Source: an uncultured Spirochaetales bacterium
GTDB taxonomy: Bacteria > Spirochaetota > Spirochaetia > Sphaerochaetales > Sphaerochaetaceae
Direction of reading: 5' to 3'
Assembly: GCA_949287505.1 (NCBI GenBank)
Contig: CASEGX010000061.1
Location: 1-60,619, forward strand
DNA: 60,619 nt
This document shows positions 41,743 through 49,759 of the stretch, piece by piece. The number at the start of each line of letters is the position of its first letter. Within the stretch, counting starts at the first letter, position 1. Position numbers and translations under genes: made by a program. Below the pieces are notes generated by a model, which had not been told where the DNA came from, ran no database searches, and saw only the letters and a list, made by a program, of their open reading frames with translations.

Positions 41743-41920
41743 ATGCAGATTAACAGGAAAGCCATATTGTATCAGCCCCACAAGGCTTGATGACTGTTTT
41801 GACTGCGACCTGCGAGAAGATGAGCAGGAAAAATATGACAGGCAGTGGGATGAGGAATATGAGGCATATCTGAGTTCCATAAGAGAAGAATACAAGGAGG
41901 AATACGAAACCAATGTCTGA
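41735..41920 (+). CDS. Small cysteine-containing acidic protein
   Basis: A 61-residue protein with cysteines at positions 4, 12, 21 and 24 (CFDC) and an acidic tail. It may bind zinc. AAGGAGG upstream. Confidence 0.45.
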   Translation: MSRCRLTGKPYCISPTRLDDCFDCDLREDEQEKYDRQWDEEYEAYLSSIREEYKEEYETNV

Positions 41921-42419
41921 GAAATATACGTATGCTGACGTTATCATCGACCCTGATGATCCGAGGGTGGAGATTGGGGCGGAGTACTATTGTTCAACCT
42001 CAGTCGGTGCAACTTTGAAATATGCAAACAAAGGGGACAAAAACCTCTTGGCAAAGCTTGATAGAGTGAACAAACCACTCGGAAATCATTTCGAGCCTAA
42101 ACCGTTTTCTATTTCTTATCTCAGAGGCACTGGAGGCGATACTGATTTCCTTATCCGCAAGAAGGAGCCAGAGAAGACGTATGTGCCATTTGACCTCTCA
42201 GATAAGAAAGTAAGAGATGAGCTAAGAGGAAAATGGATAATTCCAAAAGGACATTCAGGTTCCATAGAAAAGCAAATAACACTTTTTGGAAGCCAAATGA
42301 CCGAATACGGGAAGATTTGGTGTGTAGATATGGATATCACTCCTGACAAGTTGTTAGCCTCTTGGACTTTCATCGACGGAACGCCATGCGGAATTTTAAA
42401 AGGAGTCACTGATGACTGA
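41913..42419 (+). CDS. Early protein with YVPFDLS domain, paralogue 2
   Basis: A 168-residue protein whose C-terminal part (YVPFDLSDKKVRDELRGKWI, KQITLF, WCVDM, LLASWTFIDGTPCGIL) matches 39330-39827. The N-termini differ. The duplication brackets the block of small genes from 39.9 to 41.9 kb. Confidence 0.6.
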   Translation: MSEKYTYADVIIDPDDPRVEIGAEYYCSTSVGATLKYANKGDKNLLAKLDRVNKPLGNHFEPKPFSISYLRGTGGDTDFLIRKKEPEKTYVPFDLSDKKVRDELRGKWIIPKGHSGSIEKQITLFGSQMTEYGKIWCVDMDITPDKLLASWTFIDGTPCGILKGVTDD

Positions 42420-43005
42420 AGAATGGAGAGATATAGCAGGATACGAAGGTCTTTATAAGGTAAGCAATAGGGGTGAAGTTATGAGAATGGCTCAAGATAT
42501 CATTGGCAAATATGGCGACGTTTATCACAAGCCAGAGCATTTATTAAAACAATCACAGGGAGGAAAAGGCGCCGCTGAGGGAAAAGGGTATCTTCAAGTA
42601 AATCTTTTCAGGGGAGGGAAAATGAGAGCTCATAGAATCCATAGATTAGTTGCGGAAGCATTTATACCTAACCCTTTTCTGCTACCACAAGTAAATCATC
42701 TTGACGGCAACAAGTTAAATAACTGTGTAGAGAACCTTGAATGGTGCGATGGCAACAGGAATGTTAGGCATGCCTATGCCACGGGATTGATGCACGGTAA
42801 AGACGGAGAGGCAAATGGATCTCATAAATTAACGCAAGATGCTGTTGATTTTATTAGATCTGTATATGAGCCAAGAACAACCAGACTAGGAGCACAAGCA
42901 CTTGCAAAAGCATTCGGCGTTGATAGGCACACTATTGAAAGAGCTGTCAAAGGAGAATCCTGGAAAATCCCGGAAGGGGAATTGGTGCATACCAAAAAGG
43001 AATGA
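42412..43005 (+). CDS. NUMOD4/HNH homing-type endonuclease
   Basis: A 197-residue protein. NUMOD4 at the start (EEWRDIAGYEGLYKVSNRGEV), an HNH core with HRLVAEAFIPNP and VNHLDGNKLNNCVENLEWCD, and a C-terminal DNA-binding HTH (LGAQALAKAFGVDRHTIERA). Such enzymes are free-standing homing endonucleases that spread by cutting related phages. Its base composition is more A-rich than the flanks, supporting recent arrival. Confidence 0.88.
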   Translation: MTEEWRDIAGYEGLYKVSNRGEVMRMAQDIIGKYGDVYHKPEHLLKQSQGGKGAAEGKGYLQVNLFRGGKMRAHRIHRLVAEAFIPNPFLLPQVNHLDGNKLNNCVENLEWCDGNRNVRHAYATGLMHGKDGEANGSHKLTQDAVDFIRSVYEPRTTRLGAQALAKAFGVDRHTIERAVKGESWKIPEGELVHTKKE

Positions 43006-43062
43006 CCTTTATAGGAATCAGCCCGGATTTATAACGATCTGGGCAACCTTTATAGGGAACAA
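43005..43062 (+). promoter_or_regulatory. Hairpin between two direct repeats before yopX
   Basis: ACCTTTATAGG occurs at 43005-43015 and 43046-43056. Between them GCCCGGAT (43021-43028) pairs with ATCTGGGC (43037-43044, one G-T pair). This may be the scar or target of the HNH element, or a leader structure for the next gene. Confidence 0.5.
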
Positions 43063-43075
43063 GGAGAATTTATAA

Positions 43076-43438
43076 ATGAGAGAGATCAAGTTCAGAGGAA
43101 AAGGGATATTAGCCCGCAAGGGTGAATGGATATACGGATTCTTCAAGAGGAACAGGCTCGGAGACTGCTACATCGAGGATGAATATGGCATGGCGATTGC
43201 CGTGGATCCTGATACGGTATCGCAGTTCGTATGCCACAGCGAGAACGATCAGGACATATACGAGGGCGATTACCTGAGATGGCATGACAGCGATGAGGTC
43301 TATGAGCTTATGTGGGATGAGGATGACAGCCTCTATTACATAACAACGGATCACGATGTTTTCAGCCTTGCCGATGACATCAAGCACATGACGGTGGTCG
43401 GGAACAGATGGGATGGCAAGAAGGAGGAAGAGGAATGA
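43076..43438 (+). CDS. YopX-family protein
   Basis: A 120-residue protein beginning REIKFRGKG, with GEWIYGFFKRN, AVDPDTVSQFVC and the DIYEGDYLRW signature of the YopX family, a very common small phage protein of unknown function. ACAAGGAG precedes the start; overlaps the next gene by 4 bases. Confidence 0.85.
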   Translation: MREIKFRGKGILARKGEWIYGFFKRNRLGDCYIEDEYGMAIAVDPDTVSQFVCHSENDQDIYEGDYLRWHDSDEVYELMWDEDDSLYYITTDHDVFSLADDIKHMTVVGNRWDGKKEEEE

Positions 43439-43713
43439 TGTTGGTGTCAGATGATGCAAGAGTCGGGATAATTGCAAAGCTTAAGCTGTATCAGATTCAA
43501 AGCAGCACGATGTTTGACGGCGCAATAGACCTTATCGATGGGAAGATAGAGCTATCGCGGCAGAACATCATGGACCTGAGAAAAGAGCTTACTATCGCAG
43601 ACAAGAATATAGATAGCACTCGCTCTGTGCTCTCAAGGCTAGAGGATATCGAGAAGCATACACGATGCCTTGAGGAGTTTGGGAGAGGTGAATATGACAA
43701 GAAGGAGGAATGA
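43435..43713 (+). CDS. Coiled-coil early protein
   Basis: A 92-residue helical protein (GKIELSRQNIMDLRKELTIA) with cysteine-poor coiled-coil character. Start at 43435 or 43438 after AAGGAGG. Unknown function. Confidence 0.45.
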   Translation: MMLVSDDARVGIIAKLKLYQIQSSTMFDGAIDLIDGKIELSRQNIMDLRKELTIADKNIDSTRSVLSRLEDIEKHTRCLEEFGRGEYDKKEE

Positions 43714-43869
43714 ATGAGCGGGGATGATATCGCTTTGGTAATCGTATCTGTAGCCTTTGGGATATTCCTGGTTACAGTAGGCATCTCGATCGTCATATCT
43801 ACGGTCAATATAAACAAAACCATGAAGGCTATAAAAGAGAACATATCAGAGGAGGAAGCGGATGAGTAA
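43714..43869 (+). CDS. 51-residue membrane microprotein
   Basis: One clear membrane span (IALVIVSVAFGIFLVTVG) then a basic-to-acidic helix. It starts directly after the previous stop with AAGGAGG upstream and overlaps the next gene by 8 bases. Confidence 0.5.
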   Translation: MSGDDIALVIVSVAFGIFLVTVGISIVISTVNINKTMKAIKENISEEEADE

Positions 43870-44089
43870 GGCATCGAGAGAATGGAAAGCATCGTGCAAG
43901 GAGGCTAATCGCTATGGAGGCGACTGGCTAAGGAAGGAGATGACGCTCAGTGCTTACAAGGCTATGAAGCGTGAGGACCAGATGATGTATAAGCCCCGAA
44001 ACGTGAAGCATCTACAGAGTGCGATAGCTGAGCTGGATGCAGGAAAAGGCATAGCCTTCAATCCATTGGAGGAGGCCGATAATGATTAA
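43862..44089 (+). CDS. Small basic early protein, unknown
   Basis: A 75-residue basic helical protein with GGAGGAAGC upstream; overlaps the next gene by 8 bases. No family recognised. Confidence 0.45.
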   Translation: MSKASREWKASCKEANRYGGDWLRKEMTLSAYKAMKREDQMMYKPRNVKHLQSAIAELDAGKGIAFNPLEEADND

Positions 44090-44540
44090 GAGAACGCCGC
44101 AGGAGATAGCGGATTTCTTCGGATGCTATGTTGTTCAAGACAGGGGCAGTAAAATGTTCAACCTATATCTCCATAAGCCGACTATCAGTATGCAATTTGG
44201 ATGGTGGACTGATGACGATTCAATTGAGAGACAGTTTCCTGTAAGTGATGTTAAGATCCCATCCGACCACGACTGGACTCATCTGTATGAGCCGCATTCA
44301 GATAATAAGAGCGAGGCTTGTTATGCAGATCAGGATTATTCAGATAATAAGTCTGACGCACGGAAGGAGTATGCCATAGTAGAAGGGAAACGCACACAAG
44401 ACATAGCGGGAAAGGTAAATGTGATGCTTGACCATGGCTGGAATCCGCAGGGTGGGATTGCTGTGGAGTATCTTCCAGAAAGCGATGGCTACAAAGAAGG
44501 CTCTGAGATCTTCTATCAGGCGATGGTGAGGGGCGTATGA
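44082..44540 (+). CDS. Early protein with internal DNKS repeat
   Basis: A 152-residue protein containing a short duplicated block (SDNKSEAC and SDNKSDARK, residues about 70-90) encoded by a repeated TTCAGATAATAAG. GGAGG upstream. Unknown function. Confidence 0.45.
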   Translation: MIKRTPQEIADFFGCYVVQDRGSKMFNLYLHKPTISMQFGWWTDDDSIERQFPVSDVKIPSDHDWTHLYEPHSDNKSEACYADQDYSDNKSDARKEYAIVEGKRTQDIAGKVNVMLDHGWNPQGGIAVEYLPESDGYKEGSEIFYQAMVRGV

Positions 44541-44716
44541 CAGCAGCAAGATGGATTTCGCTTATATTCGGATGCTTGCTTATGCCATTGAATCACTCGT
44601 CAGAAGGAATGCCTACATGTATATGGGATTTCCTGATAGTGCTGGCTTATAAGGCATCAGCCGCAGCATTGGTAATAGTCCCGTTGGTGTTGGAATTCAT
44701 GGAGAGGAGAAGTTAA
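44537..44716 (+). CDS. 59-residue membrane protein
   Basis: Two hydrophobic segments (ISLIFGCLLMPL and FLIVLAYKASAAALVIVPLV), overlapping both neighbours by 4 or 1 bases. Weak ribosome site (GTGAGGGGC). Confidence 0.4.
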   Translation: MTAARWISLIFGCLLMPLNHSSEGMPTCIWDFLIVLAYKASAAALVIVPLVLEFMERRS

Positions 44717-44895
44717 TGAGCAAGCCTGATTGTCTGGGATGTATATGGTTCAGCTATTCCATACCGTACTGTAATTGCCCAAACGATCCTCCGGAATGTG
44801 AGTGCGAACAGACTACGGTATCGGCTGCAGATAATAAGGAGATAAAAAATGATTGTACAAGAATTGATAGATCAATTATCAGCTCTCACACCTAG
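44716..44895 (+). CDS. 59-residue cysteine-rich mini-protein, member 2
   Basis: C-x2-C (CLGCIWF), C-x-C (CNC), C-x-C (CEC) in the first 30 residues. GAGAGGAG upstream. Its end overlaps the next gene by 47 bases, so the C-terminal part may be relaxed. Related in pattern to 41284 and 46218. Confidence 0.4.
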   Translation: MSKPDCLGCIWFSYSIPYCNCPNDPPECECEQTTVSAADNKEIKNDCTRIDRSIISSHT

Positions 44896-45100
44896 GCAGA
44901 AAAAACTGCCTGTCGTGTATGGTTGTGATGAAACATTAACAGGAGAAGTTATTAAAGATATCTATGAAGGTAAAGATTATGGGAGTCATCCTGTAATAAG
45001 GCTCAATAAGTTAAACCAAAGATATCTTGATGGATACGACAAAGAGAAGAATGGCCGTAATTATGAAGAGAACCTGCGTATAGGTGGATGGGACAATTAA
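44849..45100 (+). CDS. Early protein, unknown
   Basis: An 83-residue protein, MIVQELIDQLSALTPRQKKL then VVYGCDETLTGEVI. This start resembles a common phage family with an LxxLLxxLPxDxxV(x)Y pattern. AAGGAG upstream. Confidence 0.5.
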   Translation: MIVQELIDQLSALTPRQKKLPVVYGCDETLTGEVIKDIYEGKDYGSHPVIRLNKLNQRYLDGYDKEKNGRNYEENLRIGGWDN

Positions 45101-45101
45101 A

Positions 45102-45767
45102 ATGATAACTATAAAAACAATTGGAGCATGGGGTTTTGAAGGAGCTGTCAGGGGAATGAGGATGCCTTATGAGAGCTTTGCCAAGAGCGATAGCTTTCAC
45201 TGTGATGAAATGGATTGCGCCAACTGTCCTATTAATAAATGCCCTGATAGCGATGTTAGATTTGTTGTTGGCGAAGCCGACATGACGCTTGCGAAGAAGC
45301 TCATCAAGGCTGGAAGCGAGCATAGGAAGTTCCTGCGGATGATTCACGTGCAGGCTGAGGTTCGTGCGCCAAGGTACTGGTGGACTGAAATGGATAAGTA
45401 CAAGTTCGTCGAGGCCAATTCATCTAGCACGATGCACCTCATTACGAAGCGTGAGCTGACGAGGGATGATTTCTCATACACACCTCTGTCATGTGACACG
45501 GTGAAGTATGCTATGGATGAAATCAACTGTAAGATACAACTCTACAATCAGGTGTCTGATAGAGAAAGCAGGGATAAGGTTCTTATCGCTATCAAGCAGA
45601 TGCTTCCTGAATCTTACAATCAGCTGAGGATGATTGACACCAATTATGAGTGCTTGCTGACCATCTACCACCAGCGTCATGCACACCGCCTATCCGAATG
45701 GAAGGATTTCTGTGACTGGCTTGAGAGATTGCCCTATATGCAGGAGTTCTTGGAGGCGATGAAATGA
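45102..45767 (+). CDS. Unknown conserved-looking protein with distant ThyX-like pattern
   Basis: A 221-residue protein. C-rich segment CDEMDCANCPINKC, then EHRKFLRMIHVQAEVRAPRYWWTE and SSSTMHLI. The arrangement 'H-x-LR-x-I-x-V ... P-R-Y-W' and 'SSTMH' recalls ThyX-like phage proteins, but the ThyX RHRxxS motif is missing, so enzyme activity is doubtful. Weak ribosome site. Confidence 0.5.
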   Translation: MITIKTIGAWGFEGAVRGMRMPYESFAKSDSFHCDEMDCANCPINKCPDSDVRFVVGEADMTLAKKLIKAGSEHRKFLRMIHVQAEVRAPRYWWTEMDKYKFVEANSSSTMHLITKRELTRDDFSYTPLSCDTVKYAMDEINCKIQLYNQVSDRESRDKVLIAIKQMLPESYNQLRMIDTNYECLLTIYHQRHAHRLSEWKDFCDWLERLPYMQEFLEAMK

Positions 45768-46039
45768 TCGATATCAAGCGTACACGATATGTTGTGATGG
45801 ATGCTGAAAATGGCAATATCTTCTGCGGACTTGCAAGACGTTTTGGGTTCAGATCCCCGGAGAATATCAAAGATATCGCAATAAAGACTTACCTCTCTGA
45901 GATAAAGGCAAAGGTAAGCTTTGAGATGTCATGGCAGGCTTATATCTATGATTCAAAGATAAAGAGCTATAGGAAATGGGAATGGGGAAAGGACTACAAG
46001 ATAGTCAAATGCGTGGAGAGCTTGAAGGCGGCGGAATGA
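45764..46039 (+). CDS. Small basic early protein, unknown
   Basis: A 91-residue basic protein, beta-rich start (RTRYVVMDAENGNIFCGLARRFG), overlapping both neighbours by 4 bases. GGAGG upstream. Confidence 0.45.
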   Translation: MIDIKRTRYVVMDAENGNIFCGLARRFGFRSPENIKDIAIKTYLSEIKAKVSFEMSWQAYIYDSKIKSYRKWEWGKDYKIVKCVESLKAAE

Positions 46040-46221
46040 TTAAGGTATTAGCCCACGGCAACCAGCACCTACAGGAAGTATGCCCTAAGTGCGGATGCTT
46101 ATTTGAATACAGTGCCGAGGATGTGTACGAAAAGAAGATAACTGTTGGTTTGATAGCATGGGATGTAATCACGAAAGTGGTTAAATGTCCTGAATGCGGA
46201 TTGGAGATAACGATAAGATGA
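46036..46221 (+). CDS. Zinc-ribbon protein
   Basis: A 61-residue protein with C-x2-C (CPKCGCLFEY) and, 30 residues on, C-x2-C (CPECGLEITIR). This is a complete zinc ribbon. Start at 46036 overlaps the previous stop. Confidence 0.6.
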   Translation: MIKVLAHGNQHLQEVCPKCGCLFEYSAEDVYEKKITVGLIAWDVITKVVKCPECGLEITIR

Positions 46222-46358
46222 TGGATACCTGCATTAACTGCATGTTCTATTCAATGTGGGAAGGAGTATGCATGTGCCCATATTCAGAGCACCTGTTCAA
46301 TAAGGTGTATGCGGATGAGACATGCGGATATTTCAAGAGAGATAAGGAGGAAATATGA
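46218..46358 (+). CDS. 46-residue cysteine-rich mini-protein, member 3
   Basis: C-x2-C (CINCMFY), then C-x-C-P (VCMCPY) and ETCGYF. Same architecture as 41284. Overlaps both neighbours by 4 bases. Probably binds zinc. Confidence 0.5.
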   Translation: MMDTCINCMFYSMWEGVCMCPYSEHLFNKVYADETCGYFKRDKEEI

Positions 46359-46615
46359 GTTTGGAGGATCTGGCAAGAAGCCTTTTCGGAGTGGTCAAGT
46401 TCAGCTATCTGACGGCTGATGGGTATGGGATAAAGCTGTGGAGGGATAAGCCCAGATTCCATCAGGTGACGATGAGCTGGGGAGGCAAGGATTCTGAAAG
46501 CTGGCTAGGAGCTATAGCTGATGAGGCTCTTCCTGATGTGATCGTGAGCAAGGACGATTCCAAGAATATAGTGAATATGCGTATGCTAAGGAGATCTGAT
46601 GTCGAAGAAGACTAA
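46355..46615 (+). CDS. Early protein, unknown
   Basis: An 86-residue protein (SLEDLARSLFGVVKFSYLTA ...). The FKF/FKYLT-like segment resembles TELAHKLRKIFKFRYLTV at residues about 67-84 of the 40542-41021 product, so the two may share a small domain. AAGGAGG upstream. Confidence 0.45.
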   Translation: MSLEDLARSLFGVVKFSYLTADGYGIKLWRDKPRFHQVTMSWGGKDSESWLGAIADEALPDVIVSKDDSKNIVNMRMLRRSDVEED

Positions 46616-46841
46616 GGGCATCAACCGAGAAAGGCGGATAGCCATCATGAACGCCATACCGGTCTTCCCTGAAGAGAAGAGCAGACTGGCTATAAGCCGA
46701 GAGGTAGGATTTGATACGGCATCGTTCTTCCAGGGGCTATCTGAAGATGTGATGGTGTGCGAGAATAAGAATAGGTTCTCCTGGCTTTCCCAAAAGGAAA
46801 AGGATCGTGAGATCAAGGCCTTGGAGGATTGTTTTACATGA
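46599..46841 (+). CDS. Small basic protein, possible HTH
   Basis: An 80-residue basic protein with a helix-turn-helix-like ISREVGFDTASFFQGLSE. Last gene before regulatory element copy 6. Unknown function. Confidence 0.45.
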   Translation: MSKKTKGINRERRIAIMNAIPVFPEEKSRLAISREVGFDTASFFQGLSEDVMVCENKNRFSWLSQKEKDREIKALEDCFT

Positions 46842-46848
46842 CCTATTG

Positions 46849-46888
46849 CATTAACAAAAGTCAATCTTTTTGGCAACGATATTAATGC
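46849..46888 (+). promoter_or_regulatory. Copy 6 of the regulatory element, before the replication genes
   Basis: CATTAACAAAAGTCAATC at the start, TTGGCAACG in the middle and ATATTAATGC at the end, running into GGAGGGCGGAG, the ribosome site of the next gene. It begins 8 bases after the preceding stop. Confidence 0.65.
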
Positions 46889-46899
46889 GGAGGGCGGAG

Positions 46900-47190
46900 A
46901 TGGAAGATACGATAAGGATATACGGGTGGATGCACAGGATGGGCCTCAATAGCACATCAAGGGTTATGTTCGCTCTGATATATGAGAGGGCTTCGCTGTG
47001 TATCAGCCCGATTATCACATATGAGGATTTCATGTCTGCGACAGGAGCAAGCAAGACAACTGTAATCAGGCTCCTGAAAGATATGATTGAGAAGAACTAC
47101 ATATCACAGGAAGCGGTCGTGACCGATGTGGGCTCATATTACAGGTACAGGCCGCTTGTAGATGAAAACACGTTTAAGGAGGTGATGTAA
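46900..47190 (+). CDS. Winged-helix protein of the replication module
   Basis: A 96-residue protein starting MEDTIRIYGWMHRMGLN; start set by GGAGGGCGGAG. The pattern TSRVMFALIYERASL ... ITYEDFMSATGASKTTVIRLLKDMIEKNYI is a winged helix of the type used in replication initiators. First gene of the replication unit under element copy 6. Confidence 0.65.
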   Translation: MEDTIRIYGWMHRMGLNSTSRVMFALIYERASLCISPIITYEDFMSATGASKTTVIRLLKDMIEKNYISQEAVVTDVGSYYRYRPLVDENTFKEVM

Positions 47191-47191
47191 G

Positions 47192-48055
47192 ATGGTGTTT
47201 AGAATATTCAAAAATAAAAACTTTACCACAATGAGCAACTACTTTCTTCGAGATAAGAATCTTTCTTGGAAAGGTAAAGGCGCTTTAGCTGTAATGCTGT
47301 CAAATTGTGACGACTGGAAATACACATTATCTGGTTTGTGTGCAATGGTTCCAGATAAAGAGACTGCTACAAAATCTGCATTGGACGAACTTAAGAAGCT
47401 AGGCTATCTAGAAGTAATTAAACATATGCCAGGTGAAACAGAATCAGGCAGAATCGAATATGAATATCGCATATATGAAATACCAAAAGATAAGGTTGAA
47501 CAAGAATATAAAAAACAAGGCCTAGAAATTCTAGGGGTAGAAAAACAAGGCCTAGAAATTCCCGGACTAAGAAATACTAACGAAGAAACAATCGATAAAA
47601 GAAAAATCATAGAAGAAGGAAAGAAAGATATATATTCATCTGACGATTCATATATATCAAAAGAAAAGAGCGAGAGTCCTTCAAAGAAGAAGAGATTCAC
47701 AGGTATAAACCCAACGCTGGATCAGGTTGAAACTCTCATAAAAGCCAAAGGCTACCACTTCGATGCAAGGGATATCATCAGATATTACACAAGCGATGGC
47801 GAATACGATGTGTGGCGTTTCAGGGACGGCAGACTGGTAAAAGACTGGAAGCGTTGCTGTATCACCTTCGAGGATAGATGGCAGGAGAAATTCGGCAATG
47901 GCTATAAGCCCTCCGCCAAAACTTTCCAGCCGTCAGATTATGACGAGGAGGCTGATAAGAGGCACATAGAAGAACTTATCAGAAAACAGAGGGAAAGCTA
48001 TCAGGAAATGGTTGAAAGGGGAGAGATCAATGAATATGACAGAGTGCCTTACTGA
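47192..48055 (+). CDS. Phage replisome organiser / replication initiator
   Basis: A 287-residue protein. Residues about 1-95 are a winged-helix domain (FKNKNFTTMSNYFLRDKNLS, GKGALAVMLSNCDDWKYTLS) as in phage replisome organisers; about 105-130 has a repeat (KQGLEILGVE, KQGLEIPGLR); the C-terminal part (VWRFRDGRLVKDWKRCCITFEDRW) is DnaD/DnaT-like and would recruit the helicase loader. The first 500 bases are markedly A-rich, the last 350 look like the rest of the phage, so the gene is a mosaic. The origin often lies inside such genes. Confidence 0.8.
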   Translation: MVFRIFKNKNFTTMSNYFLRDKNLSWKGKGALAVMLSNCDDWKYTLSGLCAMVPDKETATKSALDELKKLGYLEVIKHMPGETESGRIEYEYRIYEIPKDKVEQEYKKQGLEILGVEKQGLEIPGLRNTNEETIDKRKIIEEGKKDIYSSDDSYISKEKSESPSKKKRFTGINPTLDQVETLIKAKGYHFDARDIIRYYTSDGEYDVWRFRDGRLVKDWKRCCITFEDRWQEKFGNGYKPSAKTFQPSDYDEEADKRHIEELIRKQRESYQEMVERGEINEYDRVPY

Positions 48056-48905
48056 TTTGCATTTCAATGGGGTGTCGAAGTTCTTTGTCGAGAATTTCAC
48101 ACCCAGCAAGGATGAATACATATCAAGCGATGGGAGCCTTGTAATCTGCAGAAAATGCAAGTTGCCAAGATATATCAGGAAATACATGCCTTTGCTGAAG
48201 CGTGAGATGTACGTCCGCCAGGACTGCGATTGCGATAGGGCAGAGTACAGGAAGATAGAGAAGAGGGAGCGTGATAGATGGATCCTGGAATACTACAACA
48301 CCGAGCCCTATCTTAGGGCCGTTGGAGAGAAGTACAAGAATGCCCATTTTGACGAGCTTCCCGAGACAGGGTGTGATTCTACATATGTTGCGGCAAAGAA
48401 TAAGCTGGCGAGCCTAGAAAGCGCAATAGAATCGAATCTGGAAACCGGGCAGGGGTGGTATCTATGCTCGAACGAATCAGGCAACGGAAAAACATGCCTT
48501 GCTGCTTGTTTCAGGAATGCCCTCCTTGATCGTGGCATATCATGCGCGCTGATGACTGATATAGATATCGTCGATGATATATCGGAGAGGAAGGTTATCG
48601 ATAAGGCATTCACCTATGAGACCTACTATAACGCTGATGTGCTTATCATAGATGATATCGGTACGGATAAGTCCAGGCTTAACGGAACGGTATCAGCCGA
48701 AACGAATAGGTATATGTATTCGGTTATCAACAGCAGATATGTTTCAAAGAAGATGACATGCTTCACTTCCAATTACACTATACAGGGGCTTAGGAAGATA
48801 GGATATGAGCGCAAGATAATAGACAGGATCACGGAGATGGCTTCTCCTGAGATCATAATCGCCGGAGAGTCTTTCAGGGGCAATGGTATAAGCCGCCCAT
48901 ATTGA
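48030..48905 (+). CDS. dnaC: DnaC-like helicase loader (AAA+ ATPase)
   Basis: A 291-residue protein starting at 48030 after AAAGGGGAG, inside the end of the initiator gene. The N-terminal zinc-finger-like part has C-x2-C (CRKCK) and CDCD. The AAA+ core has Walker A SNESGNGKT (K154), Walker B VLIIDDIG, and sensor-type TSNY. It would load host DnaB at the phage origin. The phage lacks its own helicase, primase and polymerase, consistent with full use of host replication. Confidence 0.88.
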   Translation: MNMTECLTDLHFNGVSKFFVENFTPSKDEYISSDGSLVICRKCKLPRYIRKYMPLLKREMYVRQDCDCDRAEYRKIEKRERDRWILEYYNTEPYLRAVGEKYKNAHFDELPETGCDSTYVAAKNKLASLESAIESNLETGQGWYLCSNESGNGKTCLAACFRNALLDRGISCALMTDIDIVDDISERKVIDKAFTYETYYNADVLIIDDIGTDKSRLNGTVSAETNRYMYSVINSRYVSKKMTCFTSNYTIQGLRKIGYERKIIDRITEMASPEIIIAGESFRGNGISRPY

Positions 48906-48912
48906 AGGAAAA

Positions 48913-48942
48913 GCCCCTAGTCCAAGGAGGACGGCTAGGGGC
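48913..48942 (-). terminator. Terminator between replication and lysis genes
   Basis: GCCCCTAG (48913-48920) pairs perfectly with CTAGGGGC (48935-48942). On the minus strand the stem is followed by TTTTCC, so it ends the leftward lysis operon; on the plus strand it is followed by A-rich sequence and would stop the replication transcript less well. Confidence 0.7.
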
Positions 48943-48965
48943 AAAGAGAAAAAAGAGTGAAGCTC

Positions 48966-49385
48966 TTATTCTTCCGGAATCATCCAGTCGGAGGCTGTGA
49001 GATCTTCCTTGGTGAAGTTGTATGGCGTTACTGGATAACCGTTGTCGTAATAGATCCATACAACATCCTCTACGAGCTTTATCATGCAATCAGTCCAACC
49101 CTTCCTGTAGATGCCTTTGGAGAAGTCGGGGATATCTGAAAGCTTGTATGTAGGAGGCTCAACCTTTACGAAAAGCTTCTCGAAAAGATTCTCTGAGAAA
49201 ACCCTTACTGAACCGTCAGAGAACTTGACTACATAGGTTCCTTCGGGAACCTCGGCTCCCTTTCCGTCAATGAGCTTGCCGTTATGAACCGAGTAATCAG
49301 CCGTGGTCTGCGCTATGTGCTCGATATTGGAGGCTGATACCTTTGTCGCATCGAGAATGAGATCGGTCTTGCTGGTGAATGTCAT
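48966..49385 (-). CDS. Last gene of the lysis operon, unknown
   Basis: A 139-residue soluble protein with beta-rich (PEGTYVVKFSDGSVRVFSE) and tryptophan-rich parts. No signal peptide and no muramidase, amidase or peptidase motif. It overlaps the spanin lipoprotein gene by 4 bases. No family recognised. Confidence 0.5.
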   Translation of the reverse strand: MTFTSKTDLILDATKVSASNIEHIAQTTADYSVHNGKLIDGKGAEVPEGTYVVKFSDGSVRVFSENLFEKLFVKVEPPTYKLSDIPDFSKGIYRKGWTDCMIKLVEDVVWIYYDNGYPVTPYNFTKEDLTASDWMIPEE

Positions 49386-49759
49386 ATCGTTCCATCCTTT
49401 ATATCGCCTCCGTTGTGGATGGCGACTATCTTGTCTATGTACACCTCAAGGGCTTCTGAATAGCCTTTATAGAGGAAGTACCCGTTCTGGTATTCATACA
49501 TGTTCTTCAAGAGGTCCCTTGTAGTCTCAGGCTTCTCAACTACATCAAGAGGCCTCTTTATCTCTTCCATGAGAGCTGGATCCACAGCTTCCTCAAGAGA
49601 GGGCAGCAGGGCTGGCTCATCATGGACATATACGTACTCAGTGGAAGAGCACGAGAAGAGCAGGAAGAGGCTAGCGATGATTAGACATGATATCTTCCGC
49701 AATCTTCCTATCCTCCTCAGACAGAGCCTGTCCCTTTCCGAAAGCTGGCTCCGCATCAT
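49382..49759 (-). CDS. Rz1-like outer-membrane spanin lipoprotein
   Basis: A 125-residue protein with a basic start, hydrophobic core and lipobox ending LLFSC (C37), then SSTEYVYV. It begins inside the Rz-like gene in another frame (overlap 49671-49759), the arrangement typical of spanin pairs. With the neighbour it would fuse inner and outer membranes at the end of infection. It is longer than lambda Rz1 and not proline-rich, so the call rests on arrangement and lipobox. Confidence 0.65.
   Translation of the reverse strand: MMRSQLSERDRLCLRRIGRLRKISCLIIASLFLLFSCSSTEYVYVHDEPALLPSLEEAVDPALMEEIKRPLDVVEKPETTRDLLKNMYEYQNGYFLYKGYSEALEVYIDKIVAIHNGGDIKDGTI

Noticed and set aside
45102..45767. Thymidylate synthase ThyX
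   Set aside because: Only the general arrangement is similar; the RHRxxS motif is absent.
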